DNA of 64,000 nucleotides from Azolla pinnata (lineage: Eukaryota > Streptophyta > Polypodiopsida > Salviniales > Salviniaceae), in the NCBI GenBank assembly GCA_037176905.1, contig JBBBWG010021889.1, positions 1 to 64,000 of the forward strand. Direction: 5' to 3'. A program made the position numbers and the translations under genes. Shown piece after piece: positions 1 to 12,682 of this stretch. The first letter of the stretch is position 1; each line of letters opens with the position of its first letter. Under the pieces are notes generated by a model that saw nothing but the letters and a program-made list of their open reading frames with translations, made no database searches and was not told the DNA's origin.

Positions 1-77
<77 letters not shown>

Positions 78-112
78 TATATAGATAGATAAATAGAGAG
101 AGAGAGAGAAAG
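1..112. repeat. (AG)n microsatellite grading into GATA/AT repeats
   Basis: Uninterrupted AG dinucleotides run from position 1 to about 73. They are followed by short GATA, AT and AG blocks up to about 112. The tract ends about a dozen bases before the splice acceptor of the first visible beta-galactosidase exon, so it lies in that gene's intron. It continues off the left edge of the window. Confidence 0.95.
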
Positions 113-124
113 ATCTTATATCAG

Positions 125-3100
125 TATCATGGAGGCACAAATTTCGGGCGCACTGCTGGCGGACCATTTATAACGACAACGTATGATTATGATGCACCAC
201 TTGACGAATATGGTATGAGTTCTTTCCAAATGTTTGAAATTTTTGAAGTTTAGCCTAATATACGTAACATCTTTGTGTTCTCTTTTCAAGATTTTGTGTT
301 GATTTTTTTTATTATTAACAATATTCACTTCTTGCATTGCTTATGCCTTTTGTGATACTGGATTGGACACACTTGTATTGTGCGTTGTCCAATATTTGCT
401 AGAATAATGTATACTGTATGAAATTGTTCAGGCCTAATCAGGCAACCCAAATGGGGCCATCTCAAGGATATGCATCAAGCTCTAAAGCTATGTGAACCGG
501 CTATGGCTTCTGGAGATGCAACTATCTATATGTCATTGGGGCCAAACCAAGAGGTGCACCGGCTGTACTCAACTTTAGCCTATGGGGAACATTATAGTTG
601 GCCCTGCCGCCTCTGGAAAAGGAATCGATCATTAATTTGCATTTTGTCTCCTAACAAGATTTGATCTGGTATTGGATGTGAATGAATCACTGCTTGATGA
701 CAGGTCTATGCTTACTCCAATGAGACAGAACAATGTGCAGCTTTTATATCGAACAGTGACATGGCCAATGCAACTGTAGAGTTCAATGGCCGTTTATATG
801 ATCTTCCCGGATGGTCTATCAGTGTACTGCCTGACTGTAAGAATGTCGCATTTAACTCAGCAAAAATTACTTCTCAAACTTCCATCATGGCCATGAGAAC
901 TGTCCAGAAGTTTTCTGGGAAAAAGTGGGAATGGTATTCTGAAAATCCAGGAGTATGGAGTAGAAATGCTATTATGGATACGAGATGCATAGAGCAGATC
1001 AGCATTGCAAAAGATGAAACAGATTATCTTTGGTATTCAACAAGGTATTAAATAACATCTTTCAAATATGCAGGTTAGGTCAGTTCTGTATTGTTTCATT
1101 TGTAACTTTCTCTTTCCTTTCTATTTGACCATCTTTTGGGTATGGAAGGGACACTCTGATTAAGGTATGTCTGCCTTAATGACTAAAGTCAATAAATTGC
1201 CACTTCAAGATGTTCATCCTTTCTTTGTTTGTTTTGGTCCATCTCTGCTTAGACAATAAGATACGGCATATTTCATCATTTACATTTCAGAAGACACTAG
1301 AAATGCCAGGCCTTTTTAATGTTTCGTATCATCATTCATTCTCATCATCTTGCTGCATAGTCCCACTACATCCCAAGCTGTATACGGGCTTTATCTTTTC
1401 ATCCCAAACCTAAGCCATAGACCTCATTAAAGATGTACTTTGTTGCAATTAACAATTTAATGCATTTTGCTGTTTAGAGCTCAGTGGAAATGAATGAGAA
1501 AATGTCTGCCCTTTGTATCAGTTTAGATCTATGTGCTTTTAATAAACAATTATAGACATCTTATTCGTGTGCAATGTGTTCTTCAGTGTGGAGATTTCCG
1601 AAAATGAACCTTTTCTTCGAAATGGCTCCAACCCTACTCTGATTATTGATTCCATGAGAGATGCAGTTCATGTCTTCATAAATGGAAAACTCATAGGCAA
1701 GCCCTTTCATTTAAGCTTTTCTTACTATTCCATTGATTCGTTTGGTGTATAATGTGAGTCATTACATGAAGAAAAACGGAATGACTTCTGAAAGAAGTGC
1801 AATATCTATCTAGAAGAATGGAAAAGATTGCTTCAAATGGAATCTGATTTGAAGGGGGAAAAACTATAATCTTAACATTTCTATAACTTTGTTGTACCTT
1901 TTCTGGAAACAACCATTTTGTCAATGGTTGTCTTATTACTGTAAAGCACATGAGCTCTTCAAAAAACCTAAGCTTTGAACTGCTTATGACATAGTACGAT
2001 ATTTCTTTTCTTTTCGTTTTATCAGTAAGTGGTCAAGGTCAATGGGGGAGCCCGTCCTTACAGATTGTACAGCCGATCGTGCTCCATGCAGGGAAAAATG
2101 AAATCTGGATTTTGAGTATGACCATTGGGTTGCAGGTCTGAAAAATCATTGATCGATGTTACAAGGAACACAAAAAGACTGCACTGTCAAAAAGTTATTA
2201 TATGCAATACCTTTTTGATATATTGATGTGAGGATTGTTGTTTCTAGACTGGTGCCACAGGTTACGACTTAACAGGTACAGGCATTCAAGGTTCGGTGTA
2301 TATCGATGGTCTTGAAAATGGTACCTTGGACTTGTCCACCCAGAGCTGGATTCATCAGGTACAGATGGCAAGAGAATACATCACATGCTAAAACTCTAAT
2401 GTAAAATCATCATTCTTTATGTCCATTGAACAACACATGTCCTTATGACCAGTGGAATCTAGTTTGCTGTGTAAGAATGCATATGGAGTATTGATTTCTT
2501 TGAGCAATACAGATGTGTAATGGTGGCACAGCTTGCTATGTGAGCGAGTCACACTTTGGAGCATTTTTCTTATATTATCCTTGTTATGTAGGTGGGAATC
2601 GAAGGGGAAAGCCTGAAGATTTATGCACCGGAAGGAATCGGCAACGTTCAGTGGTCTTCAGGAGATCGGGTGCCGCTGAATCAGACCCTAACGTGGTATA
2701 AGGTGTGCACAACCTTTTGATTTGGAACTTTTCTTCTCTATATCATCATCATCATCGTGTCCTGTATATGTCCATTTATGTCACATAGATTCCTTTTAAA
2801 ATTTGTAAAGCTTTGCATGGGGTCGACCATGGTCCATGGATAGAATGTTGATAAACAAGAAAAGAGTTCCTTTTCTGTTGTTTTTTGGATTATCACAGGC
2901 TTATTTTGATGCCCCGGAGGGTGAAGACCCGGTGGCTCTAGATTTGGGTAGCATGGGGAAAGGGCAAGCGTGGGTGAATGGAGAAAGCATTGGGCGGTAT
3001 TGGCCATCTTACACAGTCCCATCTAACAGCTGCTCGGGGGGCTGCGATTACAGAGGAACATTCAACTCGACCAAATGCGTGGCAAACTGCGGAGAGCCTT

Positions 3101-3843
3101 CCCAAAGATGGTGGGGCTCATTCCCAATGTTCTGATCATATAGGAAGAATGATCCAAACCCAATGTGCTCATCGCATCCGATTGATGTCTCCATCTGTTA
3201 TGCCACATACTTAAAGAGTCACAGCTTTGTTCGAGCAGAAACCGTGCTTTCTTATAGCATTTTCTGCGGTTTTTGTAGGTATCATGTTCCTCGCGAATGG
3301 CTGAAACTGAAGGACAACCTGCTGGTCCTGTTCGAGGAAACCGGCGGCGATCCGAGGTCCGTAGCGCAAGTTGTGAGGGTTGTGGATACAATCTGCAGCT
3401 ACATTGGGGAGGACTATCCTCCGCCTCTCAGCGAATGGTCCTCTGGCCTCGCAAACATAAGCTCTCCACAGCTGAGCTTAGAATGTGGAAATGGGCAGAC
3501 GATCGCATCCGTGAAGTTTGCTAGCTTCGGAACTCCGACTGGTCGATGCGGGAACTTCCAACGAGGTCTCTGCCATGCGCCACAGTCCCTGGAGACATTG
3601 GAAAAGGTTTGATAGAAAAAAACTAAAAGAGACAGATGGAAATCCTCGTGTTTCTACTCGCATTTTTGTTTGCGGTTTGATTTGGGATTCAGGTTCTGAA
3701 GCAGTTCCTTTATCTCATCTGTTTCTGGGCAGCGCTGTCTTGGCCGCAAAAGATGCAGTGTTGTGGTATCTTCCCCGATTTTTGGAGGGGATCCATGCCC
3801 ACAACAGAGTAAGCGGCTTGCTGTGGAAGCTCAATGTGTATGA
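125..3843 (+). CDS. BGAL: Beta-galactosidase, GH35 family, with C-terminal SUEL lectin domain (5' end outside window)
   Basis: Plant beta-galactosidases of family GH35 are usually secreted and trim terminal beta-galactose from cell-wall polymers. Ten exons are visible: 125-212, 432-553, 704-1044, 1587-1696, 2026-2135, 2248-2358, 2592-2702, 2899-3110, 3279-3606 and 3733-3843. All phases agree, giving 547 residues to the stop. The first exon encodes [20 protein letters not shown] and [10 protein letters not shown], the family hallmark. [12 protein letters not shown] and [20 protein letters not shown] follow, then the beta-sandwich part ([20 protein letters not shown]). The end is Cys-rich ([20 protein letters not shown], then [18 protein letters not shown]), which is the SUEL/galactose-binding lectin module found in some plant BGALs. 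The N-terminal signal peptide and the catalytic glutamates lie upstream of the window. The fourth visible intron (1697-2025) appears to use a GC donor. Identity is secure; individual exon ends are predictions. Confidence 0.95.
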
Positions 3844-5496
3844 TCTCTCTTGCTCTCTTCCCCCATCCCCTGAATCATTCCATCTTCTTCTTGGAAGCAA
3901 AAACACAGCATGCCTCCATGATGACAAATTATCAAAATGATGTGCTTTGGAGAGGTGGCTTCTCATCGAACCCGCAAGCAGAAATTTCAATATTTCAATA
4001 CCTCGACACCAGAAAAAGAATCTTGAATGAATTTTCAATATTTCTGATCCATGTAGCTTCCTTACTAGTGAGTAGGATTCTCACCATTTATGGATCCATA
4101 ACACATGGAATCATGCATTACACTGATGTTTCATCCCCTGAAGTGTCAGGCTGGCCTTTCTGTCTTTTTCATACAAAGGATTACAATCATTATGAGAAGG
4201 ATTCATGTGCCCCATCGATTCATCCAGAAGTCTGAAAAGATGTTCTTTTACTTCAAATACACTAACTGATGAAGCGTATTTCAAAAGCTACAACTTATTG
4301 TTGGATAGTTCTGTTCTTAATTTGAGTGTAATCTGAGTGTGAGCATCGCTAATCTTAGCTACATTAAATTCAGCCAAACTTTGTCCTTTACGATTAGCAA
4401 TGTCTCAGACAAGTTAACAGGCTCCTCGTACTTCACCTCGAAAGCAAATTGTAGAGGTCCTATCACTCACTCAACATCGATCACTTGAAGAGGTCCCCAT
4501 GCTTTGTTTCTTATTTTCATCGATAGTGGGAGTAAATCAACGCTTATTCAAGAGTAGAATCTCAGAAGCTGGAACCCTGTAGTGGGTATAGCAAATTCTT
4601 TTTGTTGTACATGAATCAGGCAATAATAATGTGAACCTGAGGGGCTACATATGAGTCTTGGCATATTTTGAGGCTCTCACACATTTTGAGCCCCATGTGC
4701 CACAAACGTTTCCTTAAAAAAAGCACTTCAAAAGGGTTTAAAAGAACTGAATTTCAACCTCCACAATCAACGTATTCCAATATCAATGTCAATCGCACAA
4801 TATTATAGGTAGAAAAAGGTGTGAATTTCCTTTAGACGGCAGATATATTCCCGTAAAGCTTCCAACTGTGCTGAGCTGTCCGGATTCATTCAGATTCAGG
4901 TGGTTTTGGCCTGAGTTTAAGAATGAAACCAACATAAAAACATGGAAAGTTCTAGTAATGAACTGTTGTTGGGCTTTGCGCAGTGGTATTTCGCTCAAGC
5001 TGGTCCAACTCTTAACAGTTCGTAATCAAGGGAAAACCTAACCTTGCATTCTGAACAATGCATTTTAAGCAAATCAAAATGATCTGCTTCCACGTATGGT
5101 ATAATAAAAAAGGACCCACCCACGATACAATGAATAAGAAGTATTCAAATCAAAATGATCTGTGTGTACAATGTTAAAAAAGGAACACTTGCAATTCGAT
5201 GTATAAGAAGTATACATCTTACTCATTTCTATCAAATCCCATCACTTAGTATTTAACTGAAGTTCCTATTTCCATATGAACACCAACAATCTGGCCAAAG
5301 TAGTGAAGTAAAGAAACAAAAGGAGGTTGACAATTGGCTACCCATGTTCCGATATCGGCATTAGTAGCAAAGAATTGGTAGGTCTGAAGGTATGCCAAAG
5401 CAAAAAGCTTTGGGCTCTCGACAAAGGAAGAGGGCTTTCTTGTTGTTCGAAAGAGAATCTCAAATCCAGTGTTCCCAGGGTCATATAGATAAGATC
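3844..5496. other. Intergenic region between convergent BGAL and BAT1-like genes
   Basis: This stretch must hold the 3' UTRs of two genes that point at each other. I see no coding similarity in it. It contains a diverged tandem duplication: copy one at about 5070-5145 and copy two at about 5146-5214, both starting CAAATCAAAATGATCTG and ending near AATAAGAAGTAT or TATAAGAAGTAT. Short frames on both strands have no recognisable family. Confidence 0.6.
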
Positions 5497-6582
5497 TCAC
5501 TGTTTGGAGCCAGGTTCGGTGTTGCGGACGGGGCCTTTGAACCACGTTCGAGCATCAGCAAACCACCAGATGAGGATGAGGGAGAGAACAACGCCAAGAG
5601 CAATGGGAGCATAGTTGAAGGTCTGAAACTTGATAGGATACTGGGTGGGAAGCAAGAAGACGGAGCATGTGTAGCAGATCCATAGGAATGCAACCAAGCA
5701 CACGGGGCGGCTGAATCTGCCCAAGTAAAATGGGCCTGGCCTGAAATCAGAAGGATCCATTACCATCCTCGCGAAGATGGGCACTGCATACCCGCCCACC
5801 CATCCAATTGTACATATCGATGTGATCGCCGTGAAAACCACATTTACCGCCAGTATTGGTAGCCCCATGAGTGCACATATGGCAGCCGACAACCACACTG
5901 CGTTCACCGGAACCTTGTACTTTGGATGAATCTTCCTCCATTTCCTTGAGCCTGGAATACCTCCATCCCGGGATAATGCATAGACCTATATGGTGCAACA
6001 TTGTGCACCCAGCTTAGATTATTCCCACTCTCAGAATTCCATCCACTCAAAAGGAATCGCAATGCTTTCAACAAGATATTCTCTCTCTAGATGCATTCCT
6101 CCATGACAGCAGAATGGCCTTTGCCCTTCCAAAATGATGGCTGGAATACCACCTTGAGTTATCCCAAAGTGCAAGAGTAACCCTCCTCCATTGTAGAGCA
6201 AACGCGCTATACATAGGAAGTGGTGTAGTCTTGAAGGAATCACTAGCATGCTCCTAAATTATTGAGCTGTATTTAGTTTATATGTGTTGTTTTGTTCCTT
6301 TTGTTTTACCACTCTTGCAGCACTTGTCAAAATGGATAGACCGCCAAAGAAGAAGGACCCCCAAATTATGCACAGTATGACTATGGCACCTGCCCCGCTA
6401 TTGTAACGCCCATAGAAGGCATCGTAGAGGATTTGGGCAATCACAAAGGATCCTGCAGTCTCATTGTTTGCATCATACAAATAAGCCGGATCCTGAAAGT
6501 AAGACCACCTTAAATCAAATACTCGTTACACGTGAGTTCAATTAAAAACTCATTACACATGAATTCATATATATATATATAT

Positions 6583-6615
<33 letters not shown>

Positions 6616-8847
6616 CAAATACTCGTTACATGTGAGTACAATTAAAAACTCATTACACATGAATTCATATATATATATATATTTGACTGTGTATGTGTTT
6701 ACATGTAATCAATACCCATTATGCATGAATTTGGCACCCATGCATATGCCTGTGTGTATGTATTTATACACATAAATGAGACAAACGAAGCTCTGGTGAT
6801 CTCACCAGAGCAAAAGATAATGCACAACGAATTGGTATTCGAAGGTCACAACTTTATATGTTTGAGCAGAAAAAGAAATTAACAAATGTGCTACTAGAAA
6901 CAAATGGCATCACCTGAATGCTGAATGTGAGTGCCAAAATGTAAGCCCACCCAAACACCGAAATGATCCCAATGCTCGAAAGGATGGCAATGGGGCCATT
7001 CTTATCAGCACCTTTTGTTTCCTCAGTCAAATGGGCAGCTGCATCATAGCCATAAAGAGAGTACTGGCTTACGAGAAATGAGAGCACAACCGCATATGGT
7101 TTGCTATGGATGCCTGTGATTCCGGATGATAGCTGAAATCCTGAGAACACGTAAGATGCACTCTGTGTTGAAGGTGCAACCAATGGAAGCATGATCACGA
7201 TAATCGCCCCTCCAATCACCTATCACAAATCATTATTTTTTATACATGCTTCTTTCAAAGATTTATCTTTGGTTATTGTCATGTTCCGAGATCAAGTTGA
7301 ACGAAAGGTCTAGCCCTAAAGCCGTGCAGCACAGACAATTCTAAATCAAGGGTCTAGAGTTGTGTACTAGTGCAGCAAACATTATAGTTCACCTGTTCAA
7401 GCATCATGAAAACTCTTTATCTGCCCGTCCCGGAATTTAGTAATTCTGGAAAAACTGGGTGGAATTAACGTTTGCACCTAATGGTGATATTGCAAAAAAA
7501 GGAAGTAGCTCAAATACAAGGCTGAAATGTGTGATTCTATTGTGAGAACAAATTAACTACTGACTTAGCGAGTTCCAAAACACAAGGTTCAATAATCAAA
7601 CCAACGTACTTGCCACCAGATGGAAATTATATCGATGTATGCGATCACATCCAAAGCAAATGTGTTTAAAACTGCCCATATTAAGGTTAGGCCAAGATAC
7701 ATGATCAAGAAGACACCACGAGGAGCAAAGTAGCCACCACCCATATTTGTCCCTGTGCTCAGCAGAATTATGCTCTGTAGAACTTGAGATCCTGCAAAAG
7801 CCTTAGACATCAATGCAAGAATTAATCATCTAACTTGAGACCCGATGAATGTGCATAATTGACATAGTTTTTACTACGGATAGCTGCATGGATGTATGCA
7901 AGTTTGTATGTATGAGTATGTATATGTCTATACGTATATACATACAAATATACGTATGCATGTATGCATATGATCTAATATGATTTTCTGAAATACAGAA
8001 TGGTACTTATGCTAAACCATGAAAAGAAATTCACCAATTGACCGATAGTTAACCCATTTTTCATTACTCTGATGTAACTTTCACAGAAATTGGTTGACAT
8101 GAGCGACAAAGTTCGAGGTTCATTAGTTACCCAGTTAGTTCAACCATACCTGCGTTCCAACACCAGCAATAAGGCCTATTGTCTCAAGCCAGGCACAACA
8201 CCACGATGCAAATGGACCCCATCTTGGCCCTGCTAAATGAGCAGCCCAAAAATACAACGATCCGGTTGTCTACATAAATCCACAATTTTGCTTTAATTAC
8301 TAAACCGGGTCATTTGAACACAAATTTTAATTACCCATTCCTACAAATTAATCTAGCTACCACCATCCATACATAGGTACAGACATGGATAAACAGATTT
8401 ATACATACAAACACACAAATACACAAATACACACATTACACGGATGCAGGAAACTACACATGGAGATTCATGCATACATACAGATAGACATGCAAGCATA
8501 TACGCATTCGTGCTTAAAACGCACGTACAAACCTACACATTAAAGATATCCATGCTTTATGAGATGCACTCCTAATTTATCCCAAGTGTATTTTAAAAAA
8601 AAAAGTTTTTTTTGAATCTGTGGAAAGGAAATGCTTCCTTTTCTGTTCTTACTGGGAAAGACGAGCAAATCTCTGCCATTGCGAATCCGACGAACCATGT
8701 GAAGAAAGAGACGATAACCCAACCCCACACCACACCCGCAGGGCCAGTATAAGCAAAGGAAGATCCAAAGAGTGGTGTGATTCCAGTGAAGAGTGTCATT
8801 GTTGAGAAACTGATGGCCAATGTCTTGAACAATGTCTGCCAAAATTA

Positions 8848-8878
<31 letters not shown>

Positions 8879-9115
8879 GAGATGGAAGGAGGACAGGGTT
8901 GACGACAATGGGCAAAAACAAAAAATAACAATAAAGGATGTCGACAAAATAAGGGTAGAAAAGATCAGAGCAGCTTGGATTACTATCATCACGGTGAACA
9001 CCATAAAGCTGAAGTGGGCGATTACCATCTCTCTTCTAAGCTCTTGCTTGTAGCCGAGCTCGAGAAGGCGACGTTCACCGGAGTCCAATGGAAGAGTGTC
9101 ATCGGGGATCCCCAT
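5497..9115 (-). CDS. BAT1: BAT1/GABA-permease-like amino acid transporter (APC superfamily)
   Basis: This is a multi-pass transporter of the amino acid-polyamine-organocation superfamily, closest to plant BAT1/GABP, which moves amino acids and GABA across membranes (reported for plasma, mitochondrial and Golgi membranes). On the minus strand the exons are 9115-9026, 8835-8653, 8269-8150, 7801-7610, 7219-6914, 6492-6310 and 5985-5497. All junctions keep phase 0 and use GT/AG sites, giving 520 residues, close to the roughly 516 of Arabidopsis BAT1. Diagnostic stretches are ELGYKQELRREM (residues 19-30), LFKTLAISFSTMTLFTGITP, GWVIVSFFTWFVGFAMAEIC, WCCAWLETIGLIAGVGTQAF, SIWWQVIGG, HLTEETKGADKNGP, VYALSRDGGIPGSRKWRKIH and ITSICTIGWVGGYAVPIFAR. 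About twelve hydrophobic segments are present. The ATG at 9113-9115 leaves a short soluble N-terminus that keeps the conserved DSGERRLLELGYKQEL start. The intron at 6493-6913 carries a microsatellite and a 100-bp duplication. Confidence 0.95.
6513..6682. repeat. 100-bp-period tandem duplication with (AT)n and (GATA)n in a permease intron
   Basis: Two copies of a segment starting AATCAAATACTCGTTACA and ending CATTACACATGAATTCATAT begin at 6513 and 6613. Each copy runs into an (AT)n tract, and the first also has about ten GATA units. The copies differ by only a few bases. The duplication lies wholly within the intron between the 5th and 6th exons of the permease gene. Confidence 0.9.
8847..8878. 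repeat. (CAT)n microsatellite in first permease intron
   Basis: About ten CAT units lie just upstream, in gene direction, of the second-exon acceptor at 8836-8837. No function is evident. Confidence 0.9.
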
Positions 9116-9230
9116 AGATTCTGCCTCTGTGTGGCTCCTGCAACTGCTTGCTCGATGTGGTATTTGGCCCTCCTTGTAGGCAGGAGGAGAGGATTGTTCT
9201 TATGACCTGTTTTTGTGTCAAAAGCTGAAC

Positions 9231-9358
9231 AGAAGAAGAAGAAGAAGAAGAAGAAGAAGAAGAAGACTTTGAACTGTTTTTTGTCTTACAATTTCTTCTC
9301 TCAAAAACAAGTGGAAGTTTTTTGTCTTACAATTTCTTCTCTCAAAAACAAGTGGAAG
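9231..9358. repeat. (GAA)n tract followed by a perfect 41-bp tandem duplication
   Basis: A GAA tract covers about 9231-9266. Directly after it, a 41-bp unit (TTTTTTGTCTTACAATTT ... AAGTGGAAG) occurs at 9277-9317 and again, identically, at 9318-9358. The block starts about 115 bp upstream of the permease start codon, so it falls in that gene's 5' UTR or promoter. Confidence 0.92.
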
Positions 9359-10012
9359 AAGAAGACTTTGAAGTGGGTTTATATGGAGTTCAGGACAAAG
9401 GCATGTTATGGTGGTTGGTGTATAAGATGTCTTAAGAGCCTATTCTCGTCGAATCACAATCGAAAATCCTTTTGCCAATTTGGAGTATCTGCCAGGGTTC
9501 ACTAGCGTGAAAGCAACAGATTCGGCCCCAAAATGTCTGATTAGTTGTCGTTCTTACTGGCATTCAAAATCTTGTGTCTTGCAATTCAAACCATCATTTC
9601 TGTTTATTGTTCATATCGTGTGCAGTGCGCATGTGGTGCTTATCAGAAGTGCCCTCTGGACGAGAAGATCCAGCCACATCGGTCGTCGATCGAATGAGGA
9701 ACACGAGCGATCCTTCAAATTTTGCTTCCGCTTCGATTTATGCAGAGAGCTTCGATTCGCAGAAGAAAAAGGCGTGATTCGCAGACCACGATTCGAGAGG
9801 CAGAGCGTCGATTTCTTTTCCCGTCGCGCATTTCCGAATATGACAAATTACTCTTTGTCCTCTTTCGGCGAGTTTTTTGGACTGTTTCTCGCCCTCTTCC
9901 CGAGAGGCGAATATGGGCGAGGAATCTGTTGGCGAACGGAAACCCTGTATGCCGAATCTATCAGATATTAAGGGAACGAATTCCGATCGTTCTATAGATA
10001 TGGGGTGCCGAC

Positions 10013-10189
10013 ATGTCGCGACCTCCTCCAAACTTAACTGTTGTGGATGGCAGAACCGGTGGTCTTAGAGATAAACGACTCATCGCACGAGGATGGAAAC
10101 CAAGCCGACACCGTAACCAGTCAGCCCAACATAATCTCCAACTAGTACGACAAACAACAGACCGTGCCGAGCCGACTAGCCTGGCTTAG
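10013..10189 (+). other. Short unassigned open frame (58 aa)
   Basis: An ATG at 10013 opens a 58-codon frame reading MSRPPPNLTVVDGRTGGLRD, then basic residues, and a stop at 10187-10189. I recognise no domain. It lies directly before the coiled-coil frame at 10211 and may belong to the same decayed unit. It could also be chance. Confidence 0.2.
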
Positions 10190-10210
10190 CCAAGTACGAC
10201 CACTCGTCCA

Positions 10211-10235
10211 ATGCTCCGTGAGCTAGACGAGATTA

Positions 10236-10267
<32 letters not shown>

Positions 10268-10753
10268 AAGATGATGGAGAAAGTGTGCGAGTGGAATGAA
10301 TGCATAGAGTCTCAAACGGCGGCGGCGGTCGAGTGCGACGTGGCAAAATGGAAACGGCGAGTCGGAAGTTGTGAAGACTCGTTACGGAAGAAGGTCGCGG
10401 CTCTGTTAGCAGCTGCAAAAGAGCGGGATCAGCAATCGAGGGACACGAAAGAAAAAGATGCGGAACTGGCTAAGTTATGGATGGAGTTGGAAGCCGAACA
10501 GAAGGCCCGTAACGAAGTTGAGCAGCTCCGGAATCCATTAGCGAAAGCCCTAGCGGACGTCGAGTCGTTAAAACGACGATACTTGGCGTGGCAAAACAGG
10601 ACGCGGAAGAGGTGGAATCTAAAGCACAGAAAGCATAAGATGCCATCTGGAATCTCCAAGACAAATAGCAACGAAAGCAGGCCGAGTGGAAGCATATCCA
10701 GACAAATAGCAACGAAAGCAGGCCGATGCAGAGGGTATGGCAACGGAAAATAG
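10211..10753 (+). pseudogene. Coiled-coil-coding relic of unknown family
   Basis: A frame of about 180 codons begins with an ATG inside a (GAT)n tract, which gives a run of Met. It then becomes strongly charged and helical: SLRKKVAALLAAAKERDQQS, KEKDAELAKLWMELEAEQKA and VEQLRNPLAKALADVESLKR look like heptad coiled coil. Similar Glu/Lys/Leu-rich coding potential continues to about 11.0 kb in other frames, so the unit looks decayed. A short direct repeat (GACAAATAGCAACGAAAGCA) occurs at about 10661 and again about 39 bp later. I cannot assign a family. A mobile-element structural protein or a broken host gene are both possible. Confidence 0.35.
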
Positions 10754-12682
10754 CGACTTAAGAAAGACGTGGAGACTCTGACCGCAGAAGCTTCGACATT
10801 ACGATCGGAGAAGGAAAAGGTGAAGAATCGAGCGCAAACTTTCGAAAATGAATTGGGTCCACTCAAAACGGAACTCCAATTGTCATTGGAAGTGTCGTGG
10901 AAATCTCGAGCCAGAAGTGCAAAGTTATGAAAGGAAATCGAACGACTAAAGGAAGAGCTTGGAAAAAAGATGTACCTCGCTCGGGTCAACTTAAAACGGA
11001 TAATCGAGAAGTTCTAAACGCAAACTATGGTCGAGATTCAAGTTGCTATGACGAATGCACTAAAGGAATGTGTCAGACAGGGCCGAACAAGTTGTTGAAC
11101 TGCAAGTACTTCGTGCAAACAGAGTCAACTAGGAGCTTCGGGGACACTACTTTACAGGCATTGTTAGATATTATCAATGATCAACCTCTAGGAAAGAGTG
11201 AAGTAGGCTAATAGGATTTAGTTAATCAAGTCAATTAAAAGAATATTTTGTGGACAAGTTACAATGTACTTAATCTTGAAGTATGTGCCACTGACTTCAA
11301 GATAAGTACTACCTAACACTAGCTTGTATCTAGAAAGTTGGGTCATGTTAAATGACAAGTCAGTTGACAGAAAAGGAATATCCACACTACTATCAACTGA
11401 CTTACACATTTAATGTTACACTCAAACCAAACATATATAATTAGTCCCCACTAATTTTGTAAGTTGTTAGTTCAGATCCTATTCAAGCGAACAACCAATG
11501 TGAGCTACTCTCATATGTAATAGAAGTTTGCTGCTTTTCATATAATCATCTCTGTGTTAGTAACTCTATATAGCTATCTAGTCGATTCTTAATACTTCTA
11601 ATAGGCATGTCATACATAGTGTTGTCCGTAATACTACGGAATTATAGAGTAATCCGTAATATTATAAAAACAGGCAGCAAGGCCATTATAGTATAGAGCC
11701 GGGTAGTACAACTCACAAGTCACAAAGGGAATAAGAAGTAGATTAATTATTGCTCTTAAAGTTCATGGCCCTCGACAATTAATAGCTCATGGCCCTCCAT
11801 TAACATGACCATTAATTGTAAGCACCTTAATATATCAACCCCAAAGCCACAACTCAGCTAGATCAAATAACATTTATCTTAATCTCAAGGCGTAAAGTTT
11901 ATATTTTCCAACAACTTTAATGTTAATACCTCAAACCTTGTCATAAGCACCCACAACTGGGAAGTTTCTTGCAAAGATAACCACGATTACGTCCTCTTAT
12001 ATTATCTTATTCATCGTCACGGTTGAGCTCACTAGTATATCGTTGGGTATGCCCTTATCGGGTACTTCAATGTCTTTCGAGCACACACATATCGACTCTA
12101 ATGAATATTTAATCAAATCATAATCTGTGCTCACGTGACTCTTGTACTAGAATTATCTCAACTACTTTCACCATCTTCATAAACCTCTCTCTATTTGACT
12201 TGAAACGGCAGCTGTTCCATAGCACTAGCAAGGGCTTTGAATCCTCTCCCGTCTTTACGCCAAGCCATGAAAGCGTATCGACATCCTCTTGCCATCATCG
12301 ACCATACATAACATTGATTGAGCCAAACAAGATACATTTCACTTTTATTTACAAGGTGTTGATCGCAGTCTCGCCAGAGTTTAGAAGTTTTTGCTCATAG
12401 CAAAGATTTAATTGAGGCCTTACCATGCCTCCTTCAACATCTTGGCAATGCAAATGTAGTTTCAATTTGATATTTTCCCCACATGGTGCCAAGCCCTAAA
12501 TAATTGGCCTGGTGCTTATCATTACAAAGGAAAGGGTTGGATAAATATTAATTAATTAGCAGACACACACACACAAAATTATCTATTCATTTATTAATTG
12601 ACATATCGGGTGGATATTTGTTGAATGTATTTACAACCACTTGCTCCCACACATGCTGAGCTTGATTCTCAATTGCTTAGCT

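Noticed and set aside
7589-7813. Alternative acceptor at the GCAG near 7795 for the fourth permease exon
   Set aside because: It would shift the reading frame. The TCTAAG acceptor at 7802-7803 keeps GTQ-AFAGSQ, as in the family.
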